64,000 bases of DNA from Cordylochernes scorpioides (GCA_030710605.1 CP092873.1:1129900-1193899), one strand, 5' to 3'; positions 49,101-55,045 are shown, numbered from the stretch's first letter. A program made the numbers and translations. Notes: generated from the sequence alone by a model not told the origin.

Positions 49101-52100
49101 TATGGAGGCTGAGTGCGGTTAGTGGTGTACATTGATGTTGATGATTCTCATTTCCCAATATCTGCCTGCCCTACTTGTGCAGTGTAGAGCCAGGATTCAG
49201 TATTTTATTGAAGTCAAAATGTTTAGTGAAATTTAAGAGAAAACACTATATTGGGAGGCTCATCTGTGCTCCTTGGAGTTCTGTTGTTACCTTTGTATTG
49301 GGAGTGTGGGAGCAATCATCGGAATGAATAACCCAACTATAATTCAACCTATATGAAAATTACCTTATAAGGATTTTAAAAAACTGTTGAATTATATTAC
49401 AAGAAAGACATCTCCTGATGGCTCAACAAAAAGTTCTAATAGCCTGTGCCATCTGATATTTATTCCTGCAGATACTTTTGTTGCCCGATCAGAAAATGCC
49501 TTTCTCTCAATATAATTCAAGTTTTTTTTTTTTAAATCCCTATAAGGCTATTTTATTAATAGAATGGAAGAAAGGGGAAATATAAATGATATTTACAGAT
49601 ATGCCTTTAATTATATAAAAAAAAAAAAAATCCACTTTTAATTCTAAGAAGATTTCAAGTTGACTTAAAAAACTATTTTCCTTATCTGTTATCTTGTTTA
49701 CACACTTGATAACAGTACTATTTAAGAACTTGCTGTGATATTTTTTCTCATTTATTCTTATGTCTGATGATGGTGACAATGTTGTCGCCGTCACACACTA
49801 ATAAATTATTTGGATTAGGTCTTATTTTCTTGTATTATTTGCTATTTTTATAAATTTAACTGACTTTAATTCAACCTAAAATGTTGATCCCTTGGGGCAA
49901 TGAATTAAAGAAGTTACAGGAGACTCTACCCAATGTGCATTTTTATGAAAGTGTGGCCCAGCTGACACTGGTGGTTGGTAGATGAGGAGAAGCCGGCCGA
50001 GCTGAAGGAACGCTGCAAGTTTTGGCCATCCTGCAAGTTTGGAGACAGCTGCCTCTACCACCACCCCACGGGGGTTTGCAAGTACGTTGGCTTGTCACTC
50101 AGCAGCCTGACAATGCCTCCCTTGTAACTTGTGGCAGGAACTTCCCCATGTGCAAGTTTGGGGACAAGTGCCTCTTCCTCCACCCCACCTGCAAGTTTGA
50201 CGGCAAGTGCACCAAGCCAGAGTGTCCTTTCACCCATACCACCGCAGCTCCAGGTACCTCTTGTGGCTGCAATAATGTCCCATGTTTCTCGACAACACCA
50301 TGGTTGTAGCACCATTGTTGTCATACCAAGGTTGTGATCACTGAGTTGTGGTCCAGCGGTGTCTAGTGGCGGGGGTCCGGCCAAGAAGACAATCTGCAAA
50401 TTCTTTCCCAGCTGCTCCAACCTCAACTGTCCCTTCCTCCACCCCAAGGTAGGCTTTGTTGTCTTCCCTCACCACATCTGCCACATCTCTAGGATTTTAC
50501 ACCAATTTGTCTTGATATTAATTACAAAAGAGCAGCATTTATATTCAAAAAACAATATTAGCGCGGTTTTTGTTGTTAGTGTCCTTCAAATTGAGTTTGC
50601 CTTTTGTTGTTGTTTCTCATCCCCTTGTGTAAAGATTACACAAATTCCATGAGTTCATGCTCCTCGAGCTGTTTTATGATGAGAGCGGCCTCTCCCAAAG
50701 GTCCTGTTTAGTGCATCTAATGCAAGCCAAAATGTGTTCTTGAGCTGCAGGTGCCAAGCTACATTTTGGGCAAGTGGGGGTAGATTTTGTTGTTATTTTC
50801 TATCTTCAATGGCTTGAGATGGCCTGTTCTAAATCTTGTTAGTGTTGTTTGATGCTGTCTATTTCTGATGTTCAGAGCTCCTCCTGGGTTCACTCCACTG
50901 TACCAACTGTGCTTAGGTGGGATCCTCCAGTTCTTGTTTATTTTTGTTTTGGCTACTGTTTCTATTTCTTTAAAAGTAAGTTTATTTTTCTGTGGCAAGG
51001 GTTCTTTTGTGCCTTTTTTCGCTAGCACATCAGCAGCTTCATTGCCTTCAATTCCAACATGTGAGGGTATCCATTGAAGGTGAATTTTTGGAGGTTTTTG
51101 AAAGGTTTTGGAGATGGCCAATTATGTTCCTGCTTACTTTGTCTCTAAGTTCCCCTGTGTGACTCAAATGTTGTATGGCACTTCTACTATCAGTAAGAAT
51201 CCAGATATCTTGATGTATTTCTGATGGATTTTAAGGCTTCATAGATGGCTAGTTTGCCTTTTGGTGACACTATGGACAAATATGATCTGTTAGTGGCCAT
51301 CACTAGTGATCTTGCAGTAGTTTTTCTTGACCCCTTCCAGCCAGCTCCTTGGAGGTCTTCCTTCAATTTTCCCAACATCTTTTTCTAATCCATTTTCTCT
51401 CATTATATGTCTGAAGTAAGACACATATTTGGGATGCTGGGGATCTACCAGGAAAAATTTAATTTAAAATGAAACATTTGAGATCTGTCCATGGCACATC
51501 CAAGTCTCCATGTCCACACATTTCAGAAGTTTCAATTTTTTCTTCTTTTCCGAGTCCAGCTCTCATATCCACAGGGAATACCATCACAATTGCCTTGAGT
51601 GAAATCTCATTCATAATCTTGTCCCATTTCATCATTACGTGTTCATCATTAAGGCGGTGGATTAAACTGGCAAAACCACTGGGAGGGTTCACCATTGATG
51701 AGCCAGGCCCTCCACTTATTTTATCATAAGGGGAGTGAAATAAACAATCTGCTCATGACTGCTAGCACAAATAAGAAAAGGATGGGGGTCGGTGGAAGGC
51801 TGGTTAAACCATTTGGTTTTCGACCACTAGGACCCGGGTTCGAACCCGCATTGGACACTTTTTTCTGTTTAAAGAAAAAAAAAAAATGCTCCAATGGCCC
51901 CCGATTCTTGCAAAAGTTCAACCCCACCAGCGAGTGCAAGTAACCAAACGGGGCTCTGGCATTAGTAAGTGCAAAGTCGAACTGCTTTTCACATGTGTAG
52001 ACATGTGGTGCACTTACAGTAAAAGCAGTCGCTAACTACCCACCATGATTATCATGGCCTGTACCACGTGTACTAGGGATAAGCAAAAAAAAAAAAAAAG

Positions 52101-53376
52101 GATTGTTGAGAAAGGGAAAATTTTGGTTTATGTCCAAATATTTAAATTAAAAAAAAAATTATAATTACCAATAATAGCGTTGAAATTCACCAAGAAAATT
52201 TTACTTCCTGGGTTCCAGGATTGATAGGTTGCTTAGAGGAGGTAGGAAGAATAGCACTGGGTAATGATGGAGTTGGACAAAGGCAGTCCATTCTAGACAG
52301 TTGTGTTCCCTAGATATGAGAGCTGGTTCAGAGAAAAGAAGAAAAAGAAATGAAGCTTTTGAAATGTGGACATGGAGACTCAGAGTGTATAAAAGGTCAA
52401 ATATCTTAAATGAAATTAATCCTGGTAGATCTTTAGAATCCCAAATATGTAAACAAAGACTCAACTACTTCGGACACATAATGAGAGTGGGGGTTCGGTG
52501 GAAGGATGGTCTAAACTGTTGGTTTTTGACCGCTATGATCCGGGTTTGATTCCCGCATTGGGCACTTTTTTCCTAATTAAAAAAAAAAAAATGCTCCAAT
52601 GGCCCCCAATTCTTGCAAAAGTCCAACCCCACCAGCGAGTGCAAGTAACCAAACGGGGCTCTGGCATATTTGTAAGTGCAAAGTCGAACTGTTTTTCACA
52701 TCTGTAGTCATGTGGTACACTTACAGTAAAAACAGTCGCTAACTACCCACTACAAAACATGAGAGCAAATGGATTAAAAAGCTGTTGATGAGAAAAATTA
52801 CTGGAAGACCTCTAATCAGCTGGAAGGGGTGAAGGAAGGTCACCAACAGATAAAATTGGGGAATATTTGTCCATAAAGTCCACATTATCCTTTTTCAAAA
52901 ATAAAACATATGCACATAAATGTTTATATAAAATAAAAGGATTTAAAAGCGCAAATTTTTCTTTTATACATAAAATGAACTTCTACTGTCCTTACTGCGA
53001 TGAAAAAATATATTGGGAGGGTTTGGCTCATCAGTGGTGAACCCTCCCAGCGGTTTCGCCAATTTAATCCACCAGACCGCTTCTCAGAGCTCTAATACTG
53101 TATTGGATCATTCTGCTTTTATATGCTACACTGAAGGATGGAATCTTAGAAATGGTTTTCAAGTAAACTATGGACATAAGCTTATAGGACAGTAGCATTA
53201 TATTCAAATATATTCAAATGTTTATAATTTGCATAGATGTATTCTACAATAAAAGATGTGTGCAGCCCTGTAAATACGGCATCGGTTGCAACGCCAAGGC
53301 CCTGTGTTCCTTCTACCACCCGCCCCTGCCCTCCTACACCCAGTGCCGCTGGGTCAAGTCAGGCAGCTCCCAGTGA
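28092..53376 (+). CDS. ZC3H14: ZC3H14/Nab2-type poly(A)-binding CCCH zinc-finger protein (15 exons)
   Basis: Whole-gene entry; the exons follow separately. ZC3H14/Nab2 proteins bind polyadenosine in nuclear mRNA and limit poly(A) tail length. The exons encode 462 residues, shorter than human ZC3H14 long forms. Residues 1-80 match the N-terminal PWI-like fold (ITAKLTELGAYVD, NELPNYIMVMVANKKSQAQM). The middle is acidic and proline-rich with a basic AIKRKC that could help nuclear import. Residues 334-455 hold five CCCH fingers. The final Trp-containing tail (QCRWVKSGSSQ) is at the expected place. All introns have GT/AG ends and phases agree. Introns 1 and 4 are swollen to 9.6 and 8.3 kb by insertions. 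The start ATG at 28092 matches the family's short acidic N-terminus; the real transcription start is not visible. Confidence 0.88.
28283..29845 (+). CDS. ZMYND8-like: intronless ZMYND8-like PHD/PWWP/MYND protein nested in ZC3H14 intron 1
   Basis: An intact 520-codon ORF. Residues 24-62 form a PHD finger (C24, C27, C37, C40, H45, C48, C59, C62). About 130-180 resembles the end of a bromodomain and the linking CEHIFEDIEFCEKC. About 190-235 is PWWP-like (FAKTKDGEFWPCKAL). About 420-470 is a coiled coil, and 476-510 is a MYND finger (CHVC, YCC, YCGVACQQRDWPLH, C). This order matches ZMYND8, a chromatin reader that recruits repressors and remodellers to modified histones. It is less than half the usual vertebrate length and has no introns, suggesting a retrogene or a compact gene. 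The first half is AT-rich and the second (from about 29100) strongly GC-rich. ZMYND11 is the alternative. Confidence 0.8.
   Translation: MPPKATKTSKILSALELQEERNFCWICHKSTDDTFLCTRCPRVFHLSCLSEPPKASFICPECATIGRPWVGAKPLSHYISKIIESLNTEICPRRNKNLRYCVNKQFLSEKNFEGSYQQPQVFISEVRWILHNAMICFGEANKKTTQAKNFVSMCEHIFEDIEFCEKCHPYFYDTKVKLTDPCEKHHPPVFAKTKDGEFWPCKALYRTTEDLVICFLFGVNQTYSVSNFNIRSLSKGKPEFKSVGKNKQMFKAAMVEFNKYVRNLEERIGPLMYYPKSTPFKTEVLPGPPGRQPPAEVHMETDVESSQQTTGGLGAMLMPLETVSHPDSTDRLPSARCRDLGRLFSNPPSKLAAVEMAEISCPLVKTSQNIQKYRQQLRELVDDPSTPDRFRTVGKGLCEELEDMYSTVSQSATFVRKYKAECQGRIEDLASRYQCLVREFMEAQTAYKQAELAALKQELERRFAAKLLEAKRTTWCHVCSQAAATYCCQLIFYCGVACQQRDWPLHQGQCQRHQMGPHPT
29922..30021 (+). terminator. poly(A) signals for the nested ZMYND8-like gene
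   Basis: AATAAA near 29924 and in CAAAATAAAAAAG near 30015, within 180 bases of the stop at 29845. They would allow an independent 3' end inside ZC3H14 intron 1. Confidence 0.5.
30022..30560. other. intronic sequence, nothing recognised
   Basis: No open frame with a domain, no clear repeat and no splice-bounded exon was seen. Confidence 0.5.
30562..30844 (-). mobile_element. tRNA-derived SINE, copy 3
   Basis: Minus-strand copy with the TCTAGTACACATGGTACAGG tail segment at 30568 and the tRNA-like head near 30842. More diverged than the others. Confidence 0.8.
31082..31150 (-). repeat. non-LTR family B 3' tail fragment
   Basis: CTTCTTCTTCTTCCTTATCTCC followed by ACTCAATCAT matches the 3' end of the family at 7423 and 38072. 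Confidence 0.55.
31150..31445 (+). repeat. dispersed repeat shared with the palindrome arms
   Basis: TGACTGGGTGA, TTAAGACTGGGAGCACTACT and TTTTTTAGCGAGCTTGTTAC match 6710-6960. Followed by a 75-bp SINE 3' fragment (31446-31520). Confidence 0.75.
31942..34233 (-). CDS. gypsy 3 pol, 3' part: RT palm, RNase H, integrase
   Basis: An open 763-codon frame. It begins inside reverse transcriptase just before the catalytic CYLDDVIIP. It has RNase H (VHCDASAEGLAGMLL, TDCQALVYM) and an integrase with zinc-binding MGHFAVDRT...VECLF and catalytic MDHVGPFV (D), IISDRGSCF (D) and PQGNGMVERV (E). An acidic C-terminus overlaps the 3' LTR by a few bases. The upstream frame ends at 34233, so one indel inside RT separates the two halves. 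Confidence 0.92.
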   Translation of the reverse strand: MHSVLGPLLNKKAFCYLDDVIIPAKDWREMIERLREVLERIRSAKLTLKPSKCEFGRREVEFLGYVISTGGLKPGPRKIKAIEEFPEPKNVHDIRRFLGLTNFFRRFVKDFARKAEPLSRLTKKGTQFEWKEEQRKSFGGLRNDLVEYSALAHYNPELKTEVHCDASAEGLAGMLLQEDEDCKWRLVYCVSKKTTEAEKMYHSSKLELMAIVWTLDRLRQFLVGIKFTVVTDCQALVYMNAKKTTNPQIARWYNLIQEYDFDIRHKPGEKMAHVDGMSRAPVDDPRDTMEEIVEKNLEVCFTITLEEQIMMIQHSDPELRDLIQIFRKDPCDRTVGEQNRINDYSYKGGRLFRMVKNGEEERALYVIPKSMRKSLVVKFHDLMGHFAVDRTVNKIKELYWFPSMKRYVRHHVARCVECLFNKVPGGKQQGFLHPIKPGKRPFSIVHMDHVGPFVRSTRGNQELLVIVDNLTRFVRLSPVRNTSTQNVLKVMKSFVNDFGLPDKIISDRGSCFTSRQFEEFCRGNGIHHTLNSTKHPQGNGMVERVNRTVLSAIAIDIEDPRRKDWDLKIKEVERDLNNAVNKTTNKTPFETLHGYSPRFHDGILRRLADEDMDPWTEPENIQESVRTQIENKQEIMKTYYDKKKCRTLQFEVGEIVVMRHVPKMTGEPTKAQPKYRGPLIITEVLPSDTYRVTQLSERTGGRFYTTTAHISQLKSWHSEEDDSTTEESPDEESEEEDTLRRNLRRSCNAKFNRGRLEYRNGRM
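34233..36284 (-). CDS. gypsy 3 gag-protease-RT N-terminal part
   Basis: An open 683-codon frame. It starts MTQLIARETEG, then a gag region, two CCHC knuckles (CFNCNQFGHIARDC, CRGCGQTGYKERNC), an aspartic protease (AMIDTGSSSCLL) and RT motifs (VVDYRRLNIQT, TTLDLAHGYLQIPL) before losing frame at FGLAKD. The true gag continues upstream: 36285-36826 encodes more gag in the same sense, separated by a stop just before MTQ and by a further break near 36350. Confidence 0.9.
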   Translation of the reverse strand: MTQLIARETEGQSGDYRFVKRLLLKRYKLSPEQFRQKFEKHDKSQEGSWRDFAFELRGFFNEWIEGMNVEDFDALKDLSVTNQLKKKVPNVLRNHLIDDWTKINNPDVLADKLDEYENVCAEMEPPHWNSKHTTPPSFQQKSARFPNRSEVKETEQGTNVSSREAARNEISEKYPNTSRRMVNRAIRNDKGEPKCFNCNQFGHIARDCPVPKATLTCRGCGQTGYKERNCTRPKEGLKVANLEVEGLKTVPPDVYLKDAKIDNKETVKAMIDTGSSSCLLRESVARRINVDIEPDSTSLYGIGNQTAPAARTVGKTTVDLEIDGVVGKEIAVFIVNDDAQPYDLLIGRTWTDLPYVSFARIGKELHIGYSTEFPFANLQEEIKSRRVELRATETVQLGSDCINFASAITDEVRYGYVLFTGVDDCVNSLLEVVDGKTTVPIISAGKGNLRVKKNQCIGRVELLSPDDIVVNLDVSEDSFQTKSEEKREGQDQMKRKRPILPEDVNINHSLTPKERQEILDVVNEYRDCFALGMGELGCTDVTKMDIKEVDGSKPVCLRPYKTTASEREAIREIVREWKDNGIVTETRSPYASPVLLVRKKTGDHRLVVDYRRLNIQTVKDKFPLPRIDDLLEGLRNAKFFTTLDLAHGYLQIPLTDKAKLKTAFITPDDTGQFERMIFGLAKD
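36353..36826 (-). pseudogene. gypsy 3 gag N-terminus
   Basis: TYLARVKKCDLSKLAYELG, then a Glu/Arg-rich repeat built on ERAEQERMEQT (a coiled-coil-forming stretch of about 50 residues), then LRIQTMHG. It belongs to the gag of gypsy 3 and is cut off from the rest by one frame break. Confidence 0.75.
36880..37140. repeat. AT-rich short-period repeat in the gypsy 3 5' leader
   Basis: The phrase TTTAAAATACTTT and variants recur about ten times between 36975 and 37110, a degenerate tandem repeat between the 5' LTR and gag. Confidence 0.7.
37732..37774 (+). CDS. ZC3H14: ZC3H14 exon 2
   Basis: Acceptor CCGGCAG, donor GTGG/GTAAGT. Encodes DAITAKLTELGAYV, part of the PWI-like fold. Confidence 0.9.
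37831..37945 (+). CDS. ZC3H14: ZC3H14 exon 3
   Basis: Acceptor TGCGCAG, donor CTG/GTGAGT. Encodes NELPNYIMVMVANKKSQAQM and LELFLNDSTEEFTS, the best conserved part of the N-terminal domain. Confidence 0.94.
38002..38036 (+). CDS. ZC3H14: ZC3H14 exon 4
   Basis: Acceptor TGGCCAG, donor AAAG/GTGAGC. Completes the Trp codon and encodes LHQYLQDLHSK, the end of the PWI-like fold. Confidence 0.9.
38072..38307 (-). pseudogene. non-LTR retrotransposon 3' end, family B
   Basis: The minus strand encodes RLKSGHLRTMTF, CTKCNSQPATPRHIINC and a short tail. This is the Cys/His module after RNase H in non-LTR elements. It ends in GTGGAGATAAGAAAGAAGG. A shorter related piece is at 38625-38712 and an arm-repeat fragment at 38715-38775. 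Confidence 0.72.
38510..38612 (-). mobile_element. Tigger-like terminus fragment
   Basis: TTTGTTATAAGGGAAGGTTG and ATATCCATGGTTTTACT match the end of the element at 6110-6176. Confidence 0.5.
38936..39185. mobile_element. paired inverted Penelope terminal repeats
   Basis: A minus-oriented end (38936-39050, from GCACAATTTGGATTATAG) and a plus-oriented end (39100-39180) face each other with about 50 bp between. Each carries a hammerhead-like core (CTGAAGA, stem, GAAACGTC). No coding sequence remains. Confidence 0.7.
39327..39635 (+). mobile_element. tRNA-derived SINE, copy 4
   Basis: Full-length plus-strand copy: GGGGGTCGGTGGAAGG head, GGGTTCGATTC B-box, complete body and GTGTACTAGGGATAA end. 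Confidence 0.9.
39636..40360. other. intronic sequence, nothing recognised
   Basis: AT-rich, without coding potential, clear repeats or exon signals. Lies in ZC3H14 intron 4 between a SINE and a Tc1 element. Confidence 0.5.
41078..41629 (-). pseudogene. copia reverse transcriptase, truncated
   Basis: WIKAMEDELKVMKDRKVWKL, GNKWVYSVKRD and YKARLVAQGYRQKYGIDY are the first motifs of the RVT_2 domain. The sequence then leaves homology after FSPVVNFSIIRF and runs into the region before the 3' LTR. The catalytic YVDD motif and RNase H are absent. Confidence 0.87.
41719..44061 (-). CDS. copia gag-protease-integrase polyprotein
   Basis: An open 780-codon frame. Gag (residues 1-200, LNAFNYSIWKVDMKVLL), one CCHC knuckle (CSFCGKTGHLIKDC), copia protease (WLIDSAATSHFC), GAG-pre-integrase (HKRFCHINSEI with CDIC) and an integrase with HMDIWGPAPV, DDYSRK, CIRADNGLEF (D) and SPEQNGIAERFN (E). 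The frame breaks near the C-terminus at about 41800, before the RT domain. The long intact frame fits a recent insertion. Confidence 0.93.
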   Translation of the reverse strand: MNDTNFTFPKLNAFNYSIWKVDMKVLLIDRGSWDFIIEDEPDLPAEATAKDIREFKWRKDRAFTTIYQGVERKYQTLIANAADGKEAWNILKQNFEPNSRARLAGLIDEFYELKFAPDEETIGIFIKRVQEKKQLIKEAGFDLPEVLVCFQLIRKLPQDYDGIVQVLYRLEEKQFNVENIEAHLITESGRVQQKKKDDGLDIVANACQTKTPRMYQGNKKKNYFSAKAQYSSGSMLEPTVHPRTARTYDIRNCSFCGKTGHLIKDCFLRNKNSQGQHYRKDQNYRGKSSAFHSEILSFHHISERASDPTSELGEWLIDSAATSHFCKEKDWFVNYQDIPPMDALIGDVDCKSTILGKGDINFVLRDINNTFVEVTLLNVLYAPNMRRNLISGSCIDIAGNKIIWKNGKMTIFKNNGEYFFTARRVDKLYIVNGYPNRAKAQNYSVSYNSNLNFLHKRFCHINSEILNSMSKKNTVKGLEKVQGNPTTCDICKVAKITRSSFKFSYTILTRKPLEKVHMDIWGPAPVRSLGGSRYFLSIIDDYSRKVNVYFLKEKSEVFNYFKQYLHESERALNAKLKCIRADNGLEFCNKEFENFLVNLGIKIERTSTYSPEQNGIAERFNRTAIEGVRAMLLDSGLQPRFWAEALNTFVYTKNRCEHALTKGVSPMELWSGHKPSVRHFKIFGSLAYVHVPKMKRNKLQPKANSGIMVGYATKTKGYRIWLPADRKVIETIHVFIDEAKKGVDTLVLLLEYNMFFTHRMITTLMKIMIVITIIYIHLHQ
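45979..46294 (+). mobile_element. tRNA-derived SINE, copy 5
   Basis: Full-length plus-strand copy, from GGGGTTCGGTGGAAGG to GGGATAAGC and an A-rich tail. It lies just upstream of ZC3H14 exon 5. Confidence 0.9.
46364..46459 (+). CDS. ZC3H14: ZC3H14 exon 5
   Basis: Acceptor GGTGCCAG, donor CTAG/GTGAGT. Acidic linker (TKPGKKPEEMEEAAETED). Confidence 0.82.
46651..46754 (+). CDS. ZC3H14: ZC3H14 exon 6
   Basis: Acceptor GGCTCAG, donor AAA/GTAAGC. Encodes DDVLMEDPKPKIPEQNG and more linker. An alternative acceptor TTTAG upstream (exon from 46592) keeps the same phase and would add about 20 residues. Confidence 0.75.
46861..46997 (+). CDS. ZC3H14: ZC3H14 exon 7
   Basis: Acceptor GGTCCAG, donor AA/GTAAGA. 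Proline- and arginine-rich linker ending in SSVVKIQRK, resembling the SSVV motif of family members. Confidence 0.85.
47077..47345 (+). pseudogene. non-LTR retrotransposon 3' end, family A
   Basis: Encodes LRFRTGHLKPLKKEN, CLKCSLAPAAPEHILDC and EEYELMEFV before a stop, the C-terminal Cys/His module after RNase H. It ends ACAAGGGGATAAGAAACAAC. It lies in the ZC3H14 intron between exons 7 and 8, in the sense direction. Confidence 0.75.
47377..47457 (+). CDS. ZC3H14: ZC3H14 exon 8
   Basis: Acceptor TTCCCAG, donor CTG/GTGAGG. Linker with VLVANTRDCVVAGQSEV. Confidence 0.75.
47518..47546 (+). CDS. ZC3H14: ZC3H14 exon 9 (microexon)
   Basis: 29 nt between CCACAG and GCAG/GTATTG. Its phase is needed to join exons 8 and 10, but it could be skipped or mis-set. 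Confidence 0.5.
47862..48009 (+). CDS. ZC3H14: ZC3H14 exon 10
   Basis: Acceptor GGTGCAG, donor AAAT/GTAAGT. Encodes an Ala/Glu/Arg-rich helix-forming segment and AIKRKCDDVPADE with a possible nuclear localisation signal. Confidence 0.83.
48300..48917. repeat. 44-bp minisatellite in ZC3H14 intron 10
   Basis: About 13 head-to-tail units built on CTGTACAAGATTCAACAGAC, CTTAAAACAATGTACACACT and AGAT, with a few substitutions per unit. Higher-order pairs (AAAGGCC and GCACTAGGCC variants) repeat, indicating segmental expansion. Flanked at 48240-48300 and 48900-48930 by degenerate units. Confidence 0.95.
48984..49117 (+). CDS. ZC3H14: ZC3H14 exon 11
   Basis: Acceptor GTCTGTAG, donor TGCG/GTTAGT. 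Encodes EPHFVVTLDGVDPG, a conserved strand-like segment before the fingers. Confidence 0.85.
49118..49539. other. intronic sequence, nothing recognised
   Basis: Part of ZC3H14 intron 11. No coding, repeat or RNA signal stood out. Confidence 0.5.
49540..49835 (+). mobile_element. Penelope terminal repeat (solo)
   Basis: Matches 11915-12195: AGAATGGAAGAAAG, GGAAATATAAATGATATTTA, TTATCTGTTATCTTG, then CTGATGATGGTGACA and a stem. The GAAAC of the hammerhead-like core has been lost (GTCGCC joins directly to GTCACAC). In ZC3H14 intron 11. Confidence 0.75.
49855..49922. mobile_element. Tigger-like terminus fragment
   Basis: TTAATTCAACC, TTGATCCCTTGGGG and GAATTAAAGAAG parallel the right terminus of the Tigger at 19378-19451. 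Confidence 0.5.
49982..50081 (+). CDS. ZC3H14: ZC3H14 exon 12 (zinc finger 1)
   Basis: Acceptor GTTGGTAG, donor TGCAA/GTACGT. CKFWPSCKFGDSCLYHH is a C-x5-C-x5-C-x3-H finger; the first Cys of finger 2 is at the end. Confidence 0.94.
50138..50253 (+). CDS. ZC3H14: ZC3H14 exon 13 (zinc fingers 2 and 3)
   Basis: Acceptor GTGGCAG, donor CCAG/GTACCT. MCKFGDKCLFLH completes finger 2; CKFDGKCTKPECPFTH is finger 3. Confidence 0.95.
50357..50448 (+). CDS. ZC3H14: ZC3H14 exon 14 (zinc finger 4)
   Basis: Acceptor GGTCCAG (the later TCTAG would break the frame), donor CAAG/GTAGGC. CKFFPSCSNLNCPFLH is C-x5-C-x4-C-x3-H. Confidence 0.93.
50625..51720 (-). pseudogene. non-LTR retrotransposon fragment: RT tail, RNase H, 3' end (family A)
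   Basis: Minus strand, several frames. The end of RT is recognisable (DMRAGLGKEEK, ETSEMCGHG near 51550; HIMRENGLEKD near 51400). RNase H follows (LSIVSPKGKLAIYEALKSI near 51260, then IHLQWIPSHVGIEGNEAADV near 51060). Next come FRTGHLKPLKIEN and the 3' end with ACAAGGGGATGAGAAACAAC. Many stops. In ZC3H14 intron 14, antisense. Confidence 0.75.
51784..52099 (+). mobile_element. tRNA-derived SINE, copy 6
   Basis: Full-length with the best promoter-like boxes (GGGTTCGAACCC). Flanked by probable short duplications ending AAAAGGAT on both sides. Confidence 0.9.
52244..52872 (+). pseudogene. non-LTR RT tail split by SINE copy 7
   Basis: Plus strand: DMRAGSEKRRKRNEAFEMWT, KRSNILNEINPGRSLES and QRLNYFGHIMRV up to 52486, then resuming after the SINE at 52753 with MRANGLKS. 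This is the conserved end of an RT (FEMW...FGHIMR) used by several non-LTR clades. Confidence 0.72.
52488..52752 (+). mobile_element. tRNA-derived SINE, copy 7 (3' truncated)
   Basis: Head and body as in the other copies, stopping at AACTACCCACTAC without the terminal hairpin-like segment and A tail. It sits inside the RT tail fragment. Confidence 0.85.
53008..53125. repeat. dispersed repeat D
   Basis: GGTGAACCCTCCCAGCGGTT, CGCCAATTTAATCCACCAGA and a preceding complementary GGGAGGGTTTGGC. Related copies lie at 51643-51720 (reversed), 54965-55045, 55580-55632 and in part at 37598-37640. Origin unknown. Confidence 0.65.
53266..53376 (+). CDS. ZC3H14: ZC3H14 exon 15 (zinc finger 5, stop)
   Basis: Acceptor GTGTGCAG. 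CKYGIGCNAKALCSFYH is finger 5, then QCRWVKSGSSQ and TGA at 53374-53376. A poly(A) signal AATAAA follows at about 53519. Confidence 0.93.
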   Translation, partial: PCKYGIGCNAKALCSFYHPPLPSYTQCRWVKSGSSQ

Positions 53377-53514
53377 GTCCGACATGTTTACTGTTGAGCA
53401 CAAACAATGGCGGATGTCCAGATCCCAGGAGTCCGCCGGACTACCAACAACCTCCTAGCACCTCCTTGTACAGCCCGGAAAGAGATTTTTATTTTTGTGA
53501 TCCCAGGACTCTTG

Positions 53515-53525
53515 TAAATAATAAA
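53515..53525 (+). terminator. poly(A) signal for ZC3H14
   Basis: AATAAA in TAAATAATAAAGG about 140 bases after the stop codon. Further AATAAA copies at about 53700 and 53812 could serve as alternatives. Confidence 0.55.
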
Positions 53526-53829
53526 GGTTTACTTTTCTTTCATCTGTCTTGTGGGGTTAACACATGGTCACACAGTGTGATGGATTTTGCCAGGACACCT
53601 GTTCTGCAGCTGTGTGTGCACTCACACTGGAGTTACAATGTCCCCACAGCTGACTGTGCTGGTGATAAAAGGAATGAATGGCCTTCTTTCTGTACAAGAA
53701 ATAAATGGTGTTGGTGGATAAATGATGTAAAGATTTACTTTAGAAAAAATATGAAAATCATGAGTTGGTTTCATCTCCAAGTTATTTGTGCCAATAGAGG
53801 TCCTGTCAAAATAAATGCTGGTACTTAGC

Positions 53830-54530
53830 GCTATCTATTGACAGTTTGCCAAAGCTGTCACTGAGTCCGTTAGTCTGCAGAGACGGTCAATGGATGGCAC
53901 TGCTTCTATCTGCCAGGAGAGGTGGGCTTCAATAGCCTCCCAGTAAAGTGTCCATCAAGTCAATTTGAACTTCCAGATAAAGAGGCAAGACAAGATGGTG
54001 TTGGGCAGCAATTTTTATATTTTGGTCCCAAATGCCTTTTTATTTAGTCTTATGTAGTCTATATGGATTCACCACAGGGTCTGCAAAGGAAAATGAGTAA
54101 AAGCTATTTACTTTACAGGAAAATCTCACATGACGGGGTTTGATAATAGAGATCCTGTTGATCAGTTAACTGTCTAACAGTCCAAGAGATAATGGCACAA
54201 CTCAGTTGAGGGCGTTCTGTTTACACTGCTAACAAACCACTTTCTATAAGACCTGATGACACTTTTTGTTCCGTTTGAAATGCTGAGTGAAAGTGTTTAT
54301 AATGTGGATAGAATTTGGAATTCTTTCCATTTGTAGCAATTTTTCTACGGCTGTTTTAATCATTAAGGGAAATTTTCTTTTGAGAATCTGCTTCTCTCAT
54401 CCAGGGAAACCTGTAGAATTTAAGATTCCTCTGAAAGTCTGAGATGGACATATGTGTGGGAAACAGCAAGATTCTAAGCCAAAACTTAAGAATTAAATTT
54501 AACTGCAGGAACACCGAGGTTTGTATTCCA
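53830..54530. other. 3' flank of ZC3H14, mostly unrecognised
   Basis: 53820-53960 resembles 12900-13140 in reverse (a dispersed repeat). Nothing coding was recognised in the remainder. Confidence 0.45.
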
Positions 54531-54534
54531 ATTG

Positions 54535-54735
54535 TGTTGTTGTTTCTTATCCCCTTGTGTAAAGATTACACTAATTCCATGAGTTCATGCTCCTCAAGCT
54601 GTTTTATGATGAGCAGCAACCTCTCCCAAAGGTCCTGTTTAGTGCATCTAATGCAAGCCAAAATGTGTTCTGGAGCTGCAGGTACCAAACTACATTTTGG
54701 GCAAGTGGGAATAGGGTGTTGTATCTAGGCAGATT
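54535..54735 (-). repeat. non-LTR retrotransposon 3' end, family A
   Basis: Minus-strand copy of the 47077-47345 and 50625 module, ending ACAAGGGGATAAGAAACAAC at 54540. Confidence 0.75.
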
Positions 54736-55045
54736 TGATAGTTGGTGATGGCATTCCTAAGGAGAGGTGTTGTTTCATACGGACAGTACTACGTGGTAGA
54801 GGTACTTGGTATTCCACCAATAAACCTTCAATTATATACAGCACCACCTATAGGCAAGTTTTGAAACTAACCCTGGTCTTTTAATTCAAAGCACTTTCCT
54901 ACTGCAAAGTTGGCTTGGTGAATACTTTCAGTGCACATGCTGACTTCAGTACAGCAGCAATGAAAATACTGAGGGCTTGGCTAGCCCAGCGGTTTCGCAA
55001 ATTTAATCCACCAGACTGCTTGTTAGACTCCTGTTTTGGACAATT

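Noticed and set aside
50365-50448. alternative acceptor TCTAG for ZC3H14 exon 14
   Set aside because: It would put finger 4 out of frame; the upstream GGTCCAG keeps phase with exon 13.
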